In this document: in pieces, positions 1 through 26,295 of the stretch
How positions within the stretch are numbered: the stretch's first letter is position 1
Layout of the letters: every line of letters begins with the position of its first letter
Assembly: GCA_963377175.1 (NCBI GenBank)
Contig: CAUJNA010003293.1
Location: 474,880 to 538,879 of the forward strand
Source of the DNA: Effrenium voratum
Taxonomy: Eukaryota > Sar > Dinophyceae > Suessiales > Symbiodiniaceae
Direction of reading: 5' to 3'
Length of the DNA stretch: 64,000 nt
The notes under the pieces: model-generated
Told to the model about the DNA's origin: nothing
Database searches by the model: none
What the model saw: the letters and a program-made list of their open reading frames with translations, nothing else
Position numbers and translations under genes: made by a program

Positions 1-2130
1 GCATTCCTGATATGTGTGTTTTGTGTGACAATCATAGTATCACAGACTTTGTTCTTGTCAACTAGCATTCCTGATATGTATGTTTTGTGTGACAATTATA
101 GTATCACAACAGACTTTGTTCTTGTCAACTAGCATTCCTGATATGTGTGTTTTGTGTGACAATCATTGTATTGCAGACTTTTTTTTCGTCAACTAGCATT
201 CCTGATATGTGTGGTCTGCGTGACAACCATTGTATTACAGACTGTATTCTCGTTAACTAGCATTCCTGACATGTGTGTTTTGTGTGACAATCATTGTATT
301 GCACACTGTATTCTCGTCAACTAGCATTCCTGACATGTGTGTTTTGTGTGACAATCATTGTATTACAGACTGTATTCTCGTCAACAAGCATTCCTGATAT
401 GTGTGTTTTGTGTGACAATCATAGTATCACAGACTTTGTTCTTGTCAACTAGCATTCCTGATATGTATGTTTTGTGTGACAATTATAGTATCACAACAGA
501 CTTTGTTCTTGTCAACTAGCATTCCTGACATGTGTGTTTTGTGTGACACTCATAGTATTAGAGACTTTATTATCGTGAACTAGCATTCCTGATATGTGTG
601 GTCTGCGTGACAACCATTGTATTACAGACTGTATTCTCGTTAACTAGCATTCCTGACATGTGTCTTTTGTGTGATAATCATTCTATTACAGACTGTATTC
701 TCGTCAACTAGCATTCCTGACATGTGTGTTTTGTGTGACAACCATTGTATTACAGACTGTATTCTCGTCAACTAGCATTCCTGATATGTGTGTTTTGTGT
801 GACAATCATAGTATCACAGACTTTGTTCTTGTCAACTAGCATTCCTGATATGCATGTTTTGTGGGACAATCATAGTATCACAGACTTTGTTCTCGTCAAC
901 TAGCATTCCGGATATGTGTGGTCTGCGTGACAACCATAGTATCACAGACTTTGCTCTTGTCAACTAGCATTCCTGATATGTATGTTTTGTGTGACAATCA
1001 TAGTATCACAGACTTTGTTCTCGTCAACTAGCATTCCCGACATGTGTGTTTTGTGTGACACTCATTTTATCACAGACTTTATTATCGTGAAGTAGCATTC
1101 CTGATATGTTTGGTCTGCGGGACAACCATTGTATTACAGACTGTATTATCGTTAACTAGCATTCCTGACATGTGTCTTTTGTGTGATAATCATTCTGTTA
1201 CAGACTGTATTCTCGTCAACTAGCATTCCTGACATGTGTGTTTTGTGTGACAATCATTGTATTACAGACTGTATTCTCGTCAACCTGCATTCCTGACATG
1301 TGTGTTTTGTGTGACAATCCTTGTATTACAGACTGTATTCTCGTCAACCAGCATTCCTGACATGTGTGTTTTGTGTGACAATCCTTGTATTACAGACTGT
1401 ATTCTCGTCAACAAGCATTCCTGATATGTGTGTTTTGTGTGACAATCATAGTATCACAGACTTTGTTCTTGTCAACTAGCATTCCTGATATGTATGTTTT
1501 GTGTGACAATCATTGCATTACAGACTGTATTCTCGTCAACTAGCATTCCTGACATGTGTGTTTAGTGTGACAACCGTTGTATTGCAGACTTGATTCTCGT
1601 CAACTAGCATTCCTGATATTTGTGTTTTGTGTGACAATCATAGTATTACAGACTTTATTATCGTCAACTATCATTCCTGGTGTGTTTTGCGTGACAACCA
1701 TTGTATTACAGACTGTATTATCGTCAACTAGCATTCCTGACATGTGTGTTTTGTGTGACAACCATTGTATTACAGACTTTATTCTCGTCAACTAGCATTT
1801 CTGACATGTGTTTGTATGACACATTGTATGCTCATTAACTAGCATTCCTGACATGTGTGTTGTGTGTGACAATCATTGTATTACACACTGTATTCTTGTC
1901 AATTAGCATTCCTGACATGTGTGTTTTGTGTGACAATCATTGTATTACAGACTTGATTCTCTTCAACTAGCATTCCTGACATGTGTGTTTTGTGTGACAA
2001 TCATAGTATCACAGACTTCATTCTTGTCAACTAGCATTGCTGATATTTGTGTTTTGTGTGACAATCACAGTATCACAGTCTTCATTCTTGTCAACTAGCA
2101 TTGCTGATATGTGTGTGTTTTTGTGACAAT
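1..2130. repeat. 64-bp satellite array with 387-bp higher-order repeat
   Basis: About 33 head-to-tail copies of a 64-bp unit, each containing GCATTCCTGAYATGTGTG followed by TTTTGTGTGACAATCAT and a CTCGTCAACTA end. Copies differ by a few substitutions. One unit type (CCTGATATGTGTG..CATAGTATCAC) recurs at 6, 393 and 780, exactly 387 bp apart, and the variant GGTCTGCG recurs at 213 and 600, again 387 bp. One 67-bp unit with an extra ACA plus five 64-bp units explains 387. The array begins outside the window and degenerates after about 2040. It is AT-rich and has no credible coding capacity. Confidence 0.95.
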
Positions 2131-5100
2131 CATTGTATTGGTTTTATTTCTATGACAATTTATCAGTTGATTGGGCGATTCCGTTGATACAATTTGGTAG
2201 CACGTCTGGCCTCGCGTTTCAGGTGAGCACTCGGCCGCACAGCGTCGGCCGCACAGCGTGGGCCGCAACGCGCGGCCAAAACTGCGCGCGGCGGGGGAAG
2301 GTGACGTCTGCGGTCGAAACGCCCGCTTCAGTCGTTTCGTTACAGGGTAGACTGAAACCCAGTGGTTGATTGCCACGGGCCCCTAGGTTCAAGTCTGTGG
2401 GTAACCAAAATATGGAAACCCTTTTTTGAAGTTCCCTTGTTATTCCTTCAAACACCCGTCTTAAGCCCTCAAGGCAGGGGGATGTTTAACCCAATGTGGG
2501 GGTTTCCTGGACAGTTCAGAGGCTGCTTCAGGCAAGCAATGAACCTTTGGACGCAAAGAGGAAGTCCCGCAGCTGACGGGAATTGACGAACGGAGCGCCA
2601 GGGGGGATTGGGCTAGCGACTCCTTTCACCCTTTTGAAAGGGAGTCGGTGCCCATCAATGTTTGATGCAGTCCAGGGCTTCGGCTTCGGTTGAATTGGCC
2701 ATGGGGCAAAACCTATGGCTTCATTTTGGGGTAGATGAACATCCATTTGTTCTGATGTTCACCAGGGGTACAGGGTTTTGACCCACAGCCAATTCTTAAG
2801 CGAACATACCAGCCCGTGATTGCTAGCAGGTCACATGTTTTTTGGCTGACGGGCAATCCGCACGAAAATCCTGCAACATCTAATTGCGAGGCTGCTGCAT
2901 TTGGGTGCTACCCGCGCTTTGGGACTTAGGATGGAAGCCCGGGCTTTTGGAGTCCATTGGATAGAGGATGCCATGTTTTGTGGAAGAGGAAACGAGCTAA
3001 TGTTGACCCAGGATTAGTTTTACCCGTCCCACTGTTAGGGGGGTGTTCCCTCCAAGAGGGATGAACTCCCACTAAAAGGGGACACCCTATGAATCAACCA
3101 GGGGTTTATAAATCCGGGGTTAACATTATTTGCAAGGGTCTCCAAACATGGCTAGGCCGAATGTAGCCAAATTTTCCAAGCGAAGCGCTGGGGGGACACT
3201 CGGACTAAGGCTTAGGGACAGCCATCAGCGCCGGTTGCCTTTGAGCCATTCCCTCGGCCACTAGTCATCTCGCTTTGGTAGACCATAAAGGTGCTGAAAC
3301 AGTTGTCCAGTGTCTCAAATCAGAATATATATGTTCATATATTAACCCCTTGGACGAACCTATGGTTTTGAGTTAACAGTCATATTTTTGTGTGAAGGTT
3401 CTTGGGGTGTATGAGTGCTTCCGGGAGACCCAAGTCTATTGAAACTGTGAGCCCCGAGTCCAATTTCCCGGGAGACAAATAGAAGCCAGGAGAGAACTTC
3501 GCGCTACACCTGTCCATGAAGTGCATGTACCCTGAAACAGACGTTGAAAGAAACAACCACTGGTAGATTCCTGGTTTGATGGGCTATTCAAAAGTCAGGG
3601 ACCCCTTTGGTGTGCTATGGTTTACTAATGAAATGTCTAACATCGTGCAGAATACCTTGACCCCGCCGGGCAGTGGGCCCCACGCATAATCAAGGCTCTC
3701 TGGCTTGCATACGTGCAAGGCGGTCCTGAGTCAGCAGAGACTTGACGTGCGGCTTTGCCGGAGCTTCAATTGAGCCACAATCAATCGGAACGGTCCCAAC
3801 CGAAAATCGAAGCCGCTCCTTTGGTTTCGCTTTTTGGCCCGACTCGCATTTTGTTTGGAACATCTGTCGGGGCTCCAGAGGCTTTCGCTTGAGCCATAGG
3901 CTGCCAGTGGACAAGTCACCAGGACAGGGCACCAATCCAAGCCTTACATGGTGACACCTGGTTGAATCAGTAAGTAGCTTGTCAGTTTCTGACTGCCCCT
4001 AAGTAGACAATACAATCGTAATCGCCCAATGATGTCCAATGCCTCAAGTCTATTGGGATGTAGCGATGTCAGTAGTTCAATCAGTGGAAAGATAGATTAG
4101 ACGGGAGGAGATGCAGCCATGCTACATGTTGAACAATACAAAACTACATACCATGTCCTTCTTGCTCGGCAATGAACACAGCACTCGGAGCTGTAGTGGT
4201 GCCGCTGATCCGGGCTTGGGGTTGCTTGGGTTTCTGTTCAAGCCACGTTGAAACGGCTGGACAGCACGCAGTTAGATGCGGACCGCCTGTCCGCAAAATG
4301 TGCAATGAGCCATGACCTTCACAGGCTGGAAGGGAGGGTGGTCTGCAGAAGTGTCCAGCCAGAGAGTCATAGCCGGGTAGCCTTTACAGGGCCTCAACAT
4401 GCCGTTGAGCCGAGGTGTCTTTCGAGCAGCTTGGAATGTGTGGAGCAAACATGTTGCTGTTTTTGGGTTTCAACTAGGTAGTTTAACCTTTCCGAATCAG
4501 GCCCTGGCGAGTGACAGCTTCTTTCAGTGAATCCCAGCAGCCTGTCGCCCCGTTGGTGATTTGGTGGACAAGAGATGGTCTTGGTTCCGTGCAAGACACC
4601 TTTTGGTCTGGATCTTCGAAATGGAATGCAAGACCAGTTGTCCGAATGACATTCTTACCGTTCGCTTTTCTGCCAGGCAACCCAGGGCAACGACACCACC
4701 TCTTGATCTAGCCACACTGGGATCTCAGGTGAGCACCTCCTGGTTGAGCATTTGAGCGCTCATTTGTCTGCTTGATGTTTGAAGGGTTGCGTGTATGATC
4801 AACCGTTCACTCAGCTGGCAGTACTTCGAGGTGAGTGGGTCAGTATTCGATGTGTTTGTGTTACCGCTTTTTGGGGCAGACAGAACCACTACAACATCAG
4901 CATCCCGCCAAACAGCAAGCATGGCAAAGCAACCTGAACCTCAGGAAAGCCACTCGAGGAGGGATTGGGCTCCCTGTAGATATCGACTGCTCTGGCTGCA
5001 CATGAGCAAATGCACGACTTGTGGAAGATCCTTTGCGGGACCAAAGCACTTTTTCCCGGGGACAGTTCCCATTCCCCTTCGTTTACCAAAGCCTGTGTTG

Positions 5101-6230
5101 CGCCTGCCAGGTGTTCGAGCAAATTTCCAAAACGGCCGACGAATCCCCACTTGGGGGGGGTGACTGTCAATGCGTTGGAGTTCACCTCCAGAGAAAAGTG
5201 CAGGATTCCCTCTAACGTGGCGGCAGGTACGATCAATCGGGGGTTGATCAATCCTGGGTTCCCATCATATTCAGAGAAAGCCTTCATCAAGGTCCCTGTG
5301 ACTTTTAGCCAAACCATCTCAGACTTCCCAAAGCATCTCAGAAGGGGCCAACATTTTTGGGACCGGCGTTATTTTTGAGACCGTTTCTGGCTATCAACTT
5401 CTCAATCATTTCTGCCCTTTCCCCAAAAAATACCACACCAGGGTGAAGATTGTACATGGGGCCAAGAGGTTTGCTCTGGCTCGCTAGGTGAGCGCGTCGG
5501 AGGGCCAAGAGCCTTGGCACCTTGGCTGTGCTCGGGATTGGTCTCGAGAGGTTTGGTCCAAATCTCCATGGTCCATGAGGGACATGGAAGGCTCCAAATT
5601 CTCACAACCGTGGCTCTTGTGTTGTTGCACTTTCGGCCAGGGATAAATAAGCCACAACAGGGAGGGCCACAGGTTTGACGGGATCAGCTCGTTTTCAAGT
5701 GGATTCCTGGAGCTATGTTTGGACATTTACAGGGACTTTGACAGGATAAATTTGAATGCCGCCCTTGAAATGCTTTTTGCGCACCGTTCTCTTTCCCAGC
5801 CTAGTTCACGGCAGCGCACTTTTTTGCACGCCCTTCGTCAGCCAAAGTCGCTGTCTCAGTTCCTGCCCCCGCCCTTCCAACCCCCTGAAGGGTCAGAATA
5901 GGAGTTCACCAGGAATCGACCATAAACGCCTCAAAGACAAGTCTCTGTCTGCTACTGATTCTATTTACTCTCAGCATGGGGATCGGTAGGCAACGCAGTG
6001 TTTAGTTTGGCATGAGTGTGGACGCAGTGACCACACAATTGCAAGCGTAGGCTCTGTTTTGTCTCAATGGATGGAGAGCTTTCAAGCTTGAGCTAGATGG
6101 CCATGGCAAAGCCTATGAGTGGAGCCCCGCTGAAGCAACAGACACAACCCCCTCCCACCCCCTCCCCCTGCAAACACAAAGATCACACCTGTTGGTCAGG
6201 TTTGGGGGAGCGTCACCTGACTCAATACGG
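2131..6230. other. Region with no supported gene
   Basis: Apart from the inverted-repeat element at 2697-2790, no exon-like GC island, RNA gene or long repeat can be supported here. The longest open frame (142 codons, minus strand, 4889-5317) is within chance expectation for 64 kb of roughly 50% GC DNA. A small hairpin lies at about 3039-3087, where a GGGGGGTGTTCCC arm faces GGGGACACCC. Its right arm resembles sequence at 29046-29080 (GGGACACCCC followed by AATCAAC), so it may be another dispersed element. Confidence 0.5.
2697..2790. mobile_element. MITE-like element, GGGTCAAAA family, copy 1
   Basis: A 94-bp element with terminal inverted repeats: left GGCCATGGGGCAAAACC, right GGTTTTGACCCACAGCC. 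It is flanked by a perfect 4-bp duplication AATT (2693-2696 and 2791-2794). Internal motifs shared with the other copies are ATTTTGGGGTAG, GATGTTCAC and GGGGTAC. No open frame, so it would be non-autonomous. Confidence 0.8.
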
Positions 6231-6261
6231 TTACTCATGCCAACGCGAAGATTATCATCGC

Positions 6262-7130
6262 CCCTCCCACTGACACACACACACACACACGCAAAAATTA
6301 CACCAGCAGAGACCCAAACAGTTGAGGACTTACGGGCAAGCGCTGCGTGGCTGCACGTGTGTTGCTGGCGTGCTTCGCGCTTCAGCGCCGCGCAGGAACT
6401 GAGGTTGGGCAAGCGCGTGCGATAGCGGGCGAGAGCGCGCGCGCGCGTGAACGCAAGTGTGGCTGCGCAAGCGCGCGGTCACATGGAAAGTTCAGACACA
6501 CATGTCCAATTCAGACACACGTGTGTGTGTGTGTACATGTGGAACACACATATTGCACGACGGAAACAGTACAAGCGGCACGCGCAGATGCGCACCCGTG
6601 AGCACACACGCACATATACATTCACCTGCGGCACACGCATATGTGTGTTGAGCTGGAAAACCAACGTGTGCTTCTTGTAAAGCACACACACACACATGCG
6701 TACACCTGGAACACACATATGTGTTCACCTACAACACGTCAATGTGTTCACGTGGAACACACATGTGTTCACTTGGAACACACTGAAGCGCGTGTCCAAT
6801 TCAGACACACATGTGTGCACACGTGGAACACACGTGTTCACCTGGAACACAAACACGTGCAACAAAAGCACACATGTGTGTACACGTGGGGCACATATGT
6901 ATACCACTGGAACACAAATATGTGTCCAGGAACACTGCGTGTGCGATTAAAGCATGCTGCAGACCTGGATCACACAAACATGTTTAACCAGAACAAACTT
7001 CTGTGCTGATTTGTAACACACTTTTGTGTACACATGGAACACACGTATGCGCGCATGTGGAGAAACATGTGCAACACAAATGTGCAGCACACGTGCGTTC
7101 ACCTGGACAACAAAAATGTGTTCACATGAC
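6262..7130. repeat. Degenerate CA-rich minisatellite
   Basis: Begins with a short (AC)n run near 6271-6290, passes through GC-rich alternating purine-pyrimidine sequence (GCGCGCGCGTG near 6435), then becomes a degenerate array of about 25-30 bp units built on TTCACCTGGAACACA and CACATGTGTG. The same unit reappears at 8030-8165. Alternating purine-pyrimidine tracts of this kind can form Z-DNA. The open frames on both strands are repeat artefacts. Confidence 0.8.
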
Positions 7131-7214
7131 ATGGAGTTTACATTATTCCACGGGGCTCTGCCTTGAACACCACTTATGTTTTATATGCATGTTCCAAGTA
7201 GGGAAATAGTGTTC

Positions 7215-7631
7215 GTGTGCGATCAATCTAGCAATTTTGCAACACGTTGCTGGAGCGCGAGCCTGCTGCTGCTGCTGCCGCTACTACTACGCTAATACTA
7301 TCAGTATCGGGTGCGTCTCCAGCATTTACAGGCTTCGTCTTAGCAAAAGCTTTCCCATTGCGCTTCTTTCTCGCTTGGCTGCGCAGTGTCTTTCGTATCG
7401 AGCAATCTGTTGCTCGATAGAACGCTTTAAAGTGCCTTTATCGTTTTCTGGCAACTCTTCGTATCGATTCAGTAAAGCATCTGCTTTCGCAGGGAAATAC
7501 ACAACCGAATTCTTCCGTATGCTCGTTGCAAGGCATCCCTGCTTTCTTGCCTCAGCCGTTTTTTCCCGTTTGGTCCAGCAAATCGCACGCCATGGTAATT
7601 GCATGTGAGGAGAGCGGAAGCAAATTTGCAT
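7215..7631 (-). pseudogene. Damaged protein-coding segment, unknown family
   Basis: The minus strand has a 101-codon frame (7631 down to 7326) whose centre reads like a real soluble helical protein, including AKADALLNRYEELPENDKG and RSIEQQIARYERHC. Just before its stop a second frame takes over with protein-like sequence (GKAFAKTKPVNAGDAPDTDS, then five consecutive alanines, ending VLQNC and a stop near 7215). Together they suggest one protein split by a single-base frameshift, or less likely a small intron. I do not recognise the family. It sits between two repeat arrays and has no supported partner exons, although minus-strand sequence at 7790-8000 also reads as protein-like. A chance open frame of this length is possible; the amino-acid composition is the reason for calling it. 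Confidence 0.4.
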
Positions 7632-8029
7632 TGAGGCGTAGCTTGGCCACTGTGCTAGCGCCTTGCTAGCGCGCGGCTAGTGCGTCTTCGCCGTATTTTT
7701 GGAGTCACGGCGGCCATCTGTGTGGATTTGACAAATTAAGGCCACGTAAGATGAAGGTAAACGTGCAGGCTGGCTTCAAGTACTAAGTAAGGCCACACAA
7801 AGCCCATCGCAGCAACCCACGCGCCAACTCTTGGAAACCAAGACCACCGAAGACCCTAGCGCAAATCAAGAGCCATCCTAGCGCTTCCAGTGAGGAGCGG
7901 GCAATCCATTGGTATTTGCAGGACTCCGCCTTGTATGAATGAAACGCGGCACAAAGTGACTGCGACGGCGGCCTCTGTAGACAAAGCTCTCTTATTCAGA
8001 ATTTTGACCGTTTTATCAGAACAATCGCA

Positions 8030-8165
8030 TGCTTTCACCTGGAACACAAATATGTGCTCACGTGGAACACACTCATGCGGTCACATGCCAAAAAAACGTG
8101 TTCACTTGGAACGCGCCGATGTGGTCAGCTAGAACACACCAAGAACACACAATCGTTCACTTGAA
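8030..8165. repeat. Second block of the CA-rich minisatellite
   Basis: Four to five degenerate units containing TTCACCTGGAACACA or GTTCACTTGGAAC, the same unit as at about 6700-7100. The two blocks are separated by about 0.9 kb of unique sequence that holds the damaged coding segment. Confidence 0.75.
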
Positions 8166-8279
8166 GCACTCATGCGTGCATCCGCAGCATGCTGCCCGTT
8201 GCTTGATCAAGCGCATGCGCGCGCTCAGACACGCGTTTCTGAGCCGAAAACACACACATGCTGCGCCGGGATGCAGTCC

Positions 8280-9290
8280 AAGCTGAGAGCGGGAAACAAA
8301 TGAATCCGTCCACCCAGAGCGCCGCGCCAGGCATCCAGGCTGGGAGCCAACCGGGCCAATAAAGGGAGACAAAGGGAGACGAATGAAGCCGTCCACTCAC
8401 AAAGCCTTGCCAGGCATCCAGGCTCGGGGCGGACAGGCCCTGTGTCTCCCTTCATTTGTCTCCCGTTGTTTCTCAGCCTGGATGCCTGGCACGGCTCTCT
8501 GGGTGGACGGGTTCGTTTGTCTTGCGTTGTCTGGGTGCCTGGCACGGCTCTTGGATGGATGCATTTGTCTCCCTTTGTTTGTTTCCCGTTGTCTCCCAGT
8601 TTGGATGCCTGGCATGGCTCTCTGGGTGGACGAATTATTTGTCTCCCTTTGTCTGTGGACGAATTCATTTGTGTTCCCTAGATGTCTGGCAAGGCTCTCC
8701 GTTGCGGACAGCTTCATTTGTCTCCCTTTGTCCCTTCATTTGTCTCCCGGATGGACGGATTCATTTGCGGCGGACAGTTCATTTTTGTCTCCCATTGTCT
8801 GCGGACTCATTTGTCACCCTTTGTGTCCCATTTGTTTCGTGTTGTTTCCCAGCCCGGAAGAAACAGCCCAGAGAGTTGCGCGTTGTCCCAGGCTGGGAGG
8901 AGACAACAGGAGACACATGAAGGGAGACAAAGGGAGACAAATGAACCCGTCCAGCCAGAGCCGTGCCAGGCGAGACAACGGGAGACAAATGAAGGGAGAC
9001 AAAGGAGACAAATGAACCCGTCCACCCAGAGAGCCGTGCAAGGCATCCAGGCTGGGAGACAACGGGAGACAAATGAAGGGAGAGGCTCAAAGACAACGTG
9101 AGGCAAATGAAGGGAGGCAACCCGTCCACCCAGAGACCGTGCCAGGCACCCGGAGACTAATGAAGGGAGACAAAGAGCCGTGCCAGGCATCCAGGCTGGG
9201 AGACAACGGGAGACAAATGAAGGGAGACAAAGGGAGACAAATGAACTCGTCCACCCAGAGAGCCGTGCCAGGCATCCAGGCTATGGCTCT
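8280..9290. repeat. 85-bp minisatellite with two orientation switches
   Basis: The unit contains GGGAGACAAATGAA, CCGTCCACCCAGAG, GCCGTGCCAGGCATCCAGG and CTGGGAGACAAC. Two regular copies are 85 bp apart (GCCGTGCC at 9177 and 9262). Forward-oriented copies occupy about 8280-8430, reverse complements (GCCTGGATGCCTGGC, TTCATTTGTCTCCC) about 8435-8860, and forward copies again about 8880-9290. The result is two large imperfect palindromes. All open frames here are repeat translations. Confidence 0.9.
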
Positions 9291-9344
9291 TAAACGAATT
9301 TAGAACCCCTCGCAGTAAACTGTTTGGGGAAAAACAGAAGGGGA

Positions 9345-10085
9345 AAACAATACACACGCACAACCACACACACACATACACAAGAACTACAAAACACGCA
9401 GAGAAAAGGCACAAGCACACACCCACCATACACACACAAAGACACACACACAGCAGACACACGCAAACACACGCAACACACACAAACACAAACACAAGCC
9501 CACGCACAAACACACACACACACACACAGGCACAAGCACAAGCACAGGCACACACACCCACACCCACACCCACACCCACACCCACGCACGCACGCCCGCG
9601 CGCGCGCGCGCCCGCACGCACGCACGCAGGCAGGTAGGCAGGCAGGCAGGCACGCACGCACGCACGCACCCACGCGCACCCACGCACCCGCGCACCCACG
9701 CACCCACGCACACCCATACACAACACACAACACACAACACACAACACAACACACAACACACAACACACAACACACAACACGCAACACACAACACACAACA
9801 CACAACACACAACACAACACACAACACACAACACAACACACAGACACACACACACACACAACACAACACAACACAACACAACACAACACAACACAACACA
9901 ACACAACACAACACAACACAACACAACACAACACAACACAACACACAACACAACACAACACACACACACAACACACACACACACACACACAACACACACA
10001 ACACACAACACAACACACCACACACACACAACACACCACACACACAACACACCACACACACACAACACACCACACACACAACACA

Positions 10086-10136
<51 letters not shown>

Positions 10137-10211
10137 ACACACACACCACACACACACACACACACCGCACACACACGCACACGCACACGCACGCACGCAC
10201 GCACGCACACA

Positions 10212-10247
<36 letters not shown>

Positions 10248-10850
10248 CACGCACGCCACGCACGCACGCCACGCACGCCACGCCACGCCACGCCACGCCA
10301 CGCCACGCCGCACCGCACCGCACGCACGCAACACCGCGGCACCGCGCACCGCACCGCACCGCACCGCACCGCACCGCACCGCACCGCACCGCACCGCACC
10401 GCACCGCACCGCACCGCACCGCACCGCACCGCACCGCACCGCACCGCACCGCACCGCACCGCACCGCACCGCACGCACCGCACCGCACCGCACCGCACCG
10501 CACCGCACCGCACCGCACCGCACCGCACCGCACCGCACCGCACCGCACCGCCGCCGCGCACGCACCGCACCGCCGCGCCGCCGCGCCGCGCCGCGCCGCG
10601 CCGCGCCGCGCCGCCGCCGCGCGCGCCGCGCCGCGCCGCGCCGGGCCGCCACGCCACGCCACGCCACGCCACGCCACGCCACGCCACGCCACGCCACGCC
10701 ACGCAACGCAACGCAACGCAACGCAACGCAACGCAATGCAACACAACACGCAACACAACACAACACAACACAACACAACACAACACAACACAACACACAA
10801 CACACAACAAACACAACAAACACAACAAACACGACACACCCACACACTAT
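9345..10850. repeat. Composite microsatellite with graded pentanucleotide blocks
   Basis: A 1.5-kb tract with C and A on the + strand in which the period changes in blocks: CA and CACACC mixtures (9350-9600), GCAC and GGCA (9590-9690), ACACA-type units (9720-9840), AACAC pentamers (about 9860-9945), CA runs (10080-10140), GCAC (10190-10250), CGCCA (10250-10305), a long CGCAC pentamer block (about 10306-10553), CGCCG mixtures, CGCCA again (10648-10702), CGCAA, then AACAC. Neighbouring blocks differ by one base per unit. The very long open frames (up to 646 codons, either strand) follow from the lack of stop codons in these repeats. The array ends about 110 bp before the first glycosyltransferase exon. 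Confidence 0.95.
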
Positions 10851-10959
10851 GCCATGTTTCGTGCACTGGGCACCTAGGTCCGCAAGTAATTATGCAAATA
10901 AATGACTCCCACCCGAAAGCAAAGTCACCGAGGCCGCAAAATGTTCCCCGCTTTGCAAG

Positions 10960-25013
<14,054 letters not shown>

Positions 25014-26190
25014 ACAGCGGTTTATTTGTTTTTACTGCGGATGGACGAACTCCTGCACCACCAAAGAAACCCTGGAACAATGATTCCCCCCTGACTACCA
25101 GAATGGTTTTCCATGGTTTCTTAGGTGGCGCGAAATGGAGTTCGTCCTCCACAGTGTATTTGTTCAAGCGCTCTTTTCGGTCCGTTCCGGAGCCAATTTC
25201 TCACGGAAAATCGACCCGATCAAGCGAAGCCCAGGCGTCGCTTGGGTCGCCTGCCGCTGGCAAGGATCTGTGGGGCAGCCGGGCTGCGGGCCTGCCAGGC
25301 AAAGGAAACCGACCTTCCGGGTGGAACACGTGACTTGGGGTCTCCTCTAAACCAGTTTCTATTTGAGGGTGGACAAAATATGAAACAGAATCAGACGTTT
25401 TTTTTTTGGCAGTGCCCTGATTTGGACAAAGAAAGTTTGAGTCTATGTTGCATCCTCTTTGTTCAGGGTATTCGGCTTTTAGGGATGGGCTTGCAAAATA
25501 GTGTCTAAGTGTCCAGGGGGGTGGCTAAGTGGATGCGAATCTGCGGAAGATTCTAAGAGCTCACCGATCCAGGTGTAAATCAAGCAACAACCCATCATGA
25601 GGTCCAGATTTCAAGAAATCTACCGAAATTAACAACTAAAAAGTATTATCGTCAAATGTCGATAGGACATTGACTACCCAAACCCGATACGCATCTGTGA
25701 ATCAACCTAGGGGCTCACCCAATACTGATACTCCGGTCGTACTGTCCGTTGATCACTGTCGGAATGGTGTTTAATTGGTCGGACCCTTTGATAGACACTT
25801 GCATGGGTGTTTATATCATGCCCAAGCTGTCAAAAGTAGAAGGCCGCCTCTTAAACGGGGCAGTTTGTCGTCTCGAAGGATTCGGTTTGGTGTTGTTTCT
25901 GCCGCACAGATGAACATTCTACCTCAGCAAACCAGGTTTTGTTCAATGAACGCCTTCTATTGAAGTGGATTAAGCGGATCTTATGGGATTCTCCTTGATC
26001 TGCTGGTCCGTGTGTGGTCTGGTTTCGCGCGAATGTCTTAGGGTATTCGTAAAGTATCACTATCTTATGGGCAAATGCAGAAATACGTACAAGCTCTTAG
26101 CCAGAAGGTTTTCAGGTACTTTGTCCATGTATCTTACCGACCAGCCAAACAGCTTCACCTATTTCGGCCGCCTTCTGCGGCGGGCGGCAG

Positions 26191-26295
26191 GCGGCGGCGG
26201 CGAGCTGCCGGGAGCTGCGGGAGGGCCTGGCGCCGCCCAAGTGGCGGCAGCTGGCGCTGCAGCTGCTGCAGGACTCGGGGACCCGGAGTCTCGAT
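26191..26295 (+). CDS. JmjC gene, upstream exon of unknown domain
   Basis: A very GC-rich island after GGGCGGCAG. The frame reads CRELREGLAPPKWRQLALQL then LQDSGTRSLD, typical helical protein. A phase-0 donor (GAT|GTGGGA) joins the exon at 27763. Assignment to the JmjC gene and not a separate gene rests only on phase and order. Confidence 0.5.

Noticed and set aside
1..2130. CRISPR-like regular repeats
   Set aside because: Units are contiguous 64-bp tandem copies without unique spacers; a eukaryotic satellite.
2540..2600. Small-subunit rRNA-like phrase (GGGAATTGACG)
   Set aside because: Only about 11 bases match a conserved rRNA word; flanks do not resemble rRNA.
4889..5317. 142-codon minus-strand open frame
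   Set aside because: Several frames of this length are expected by chance in 64 kb; no motif, no GC rise, no partner exons.
25515..25590. tRNA-like sequence with a perfect A-box word (TGGCTAAGTGG) and a 5-bp anticodon-type stem GAATC/GATTC
   Set aside because: The loop lacks U33, no T-arm or acceptor stem can be folded, and the B-box is poor.
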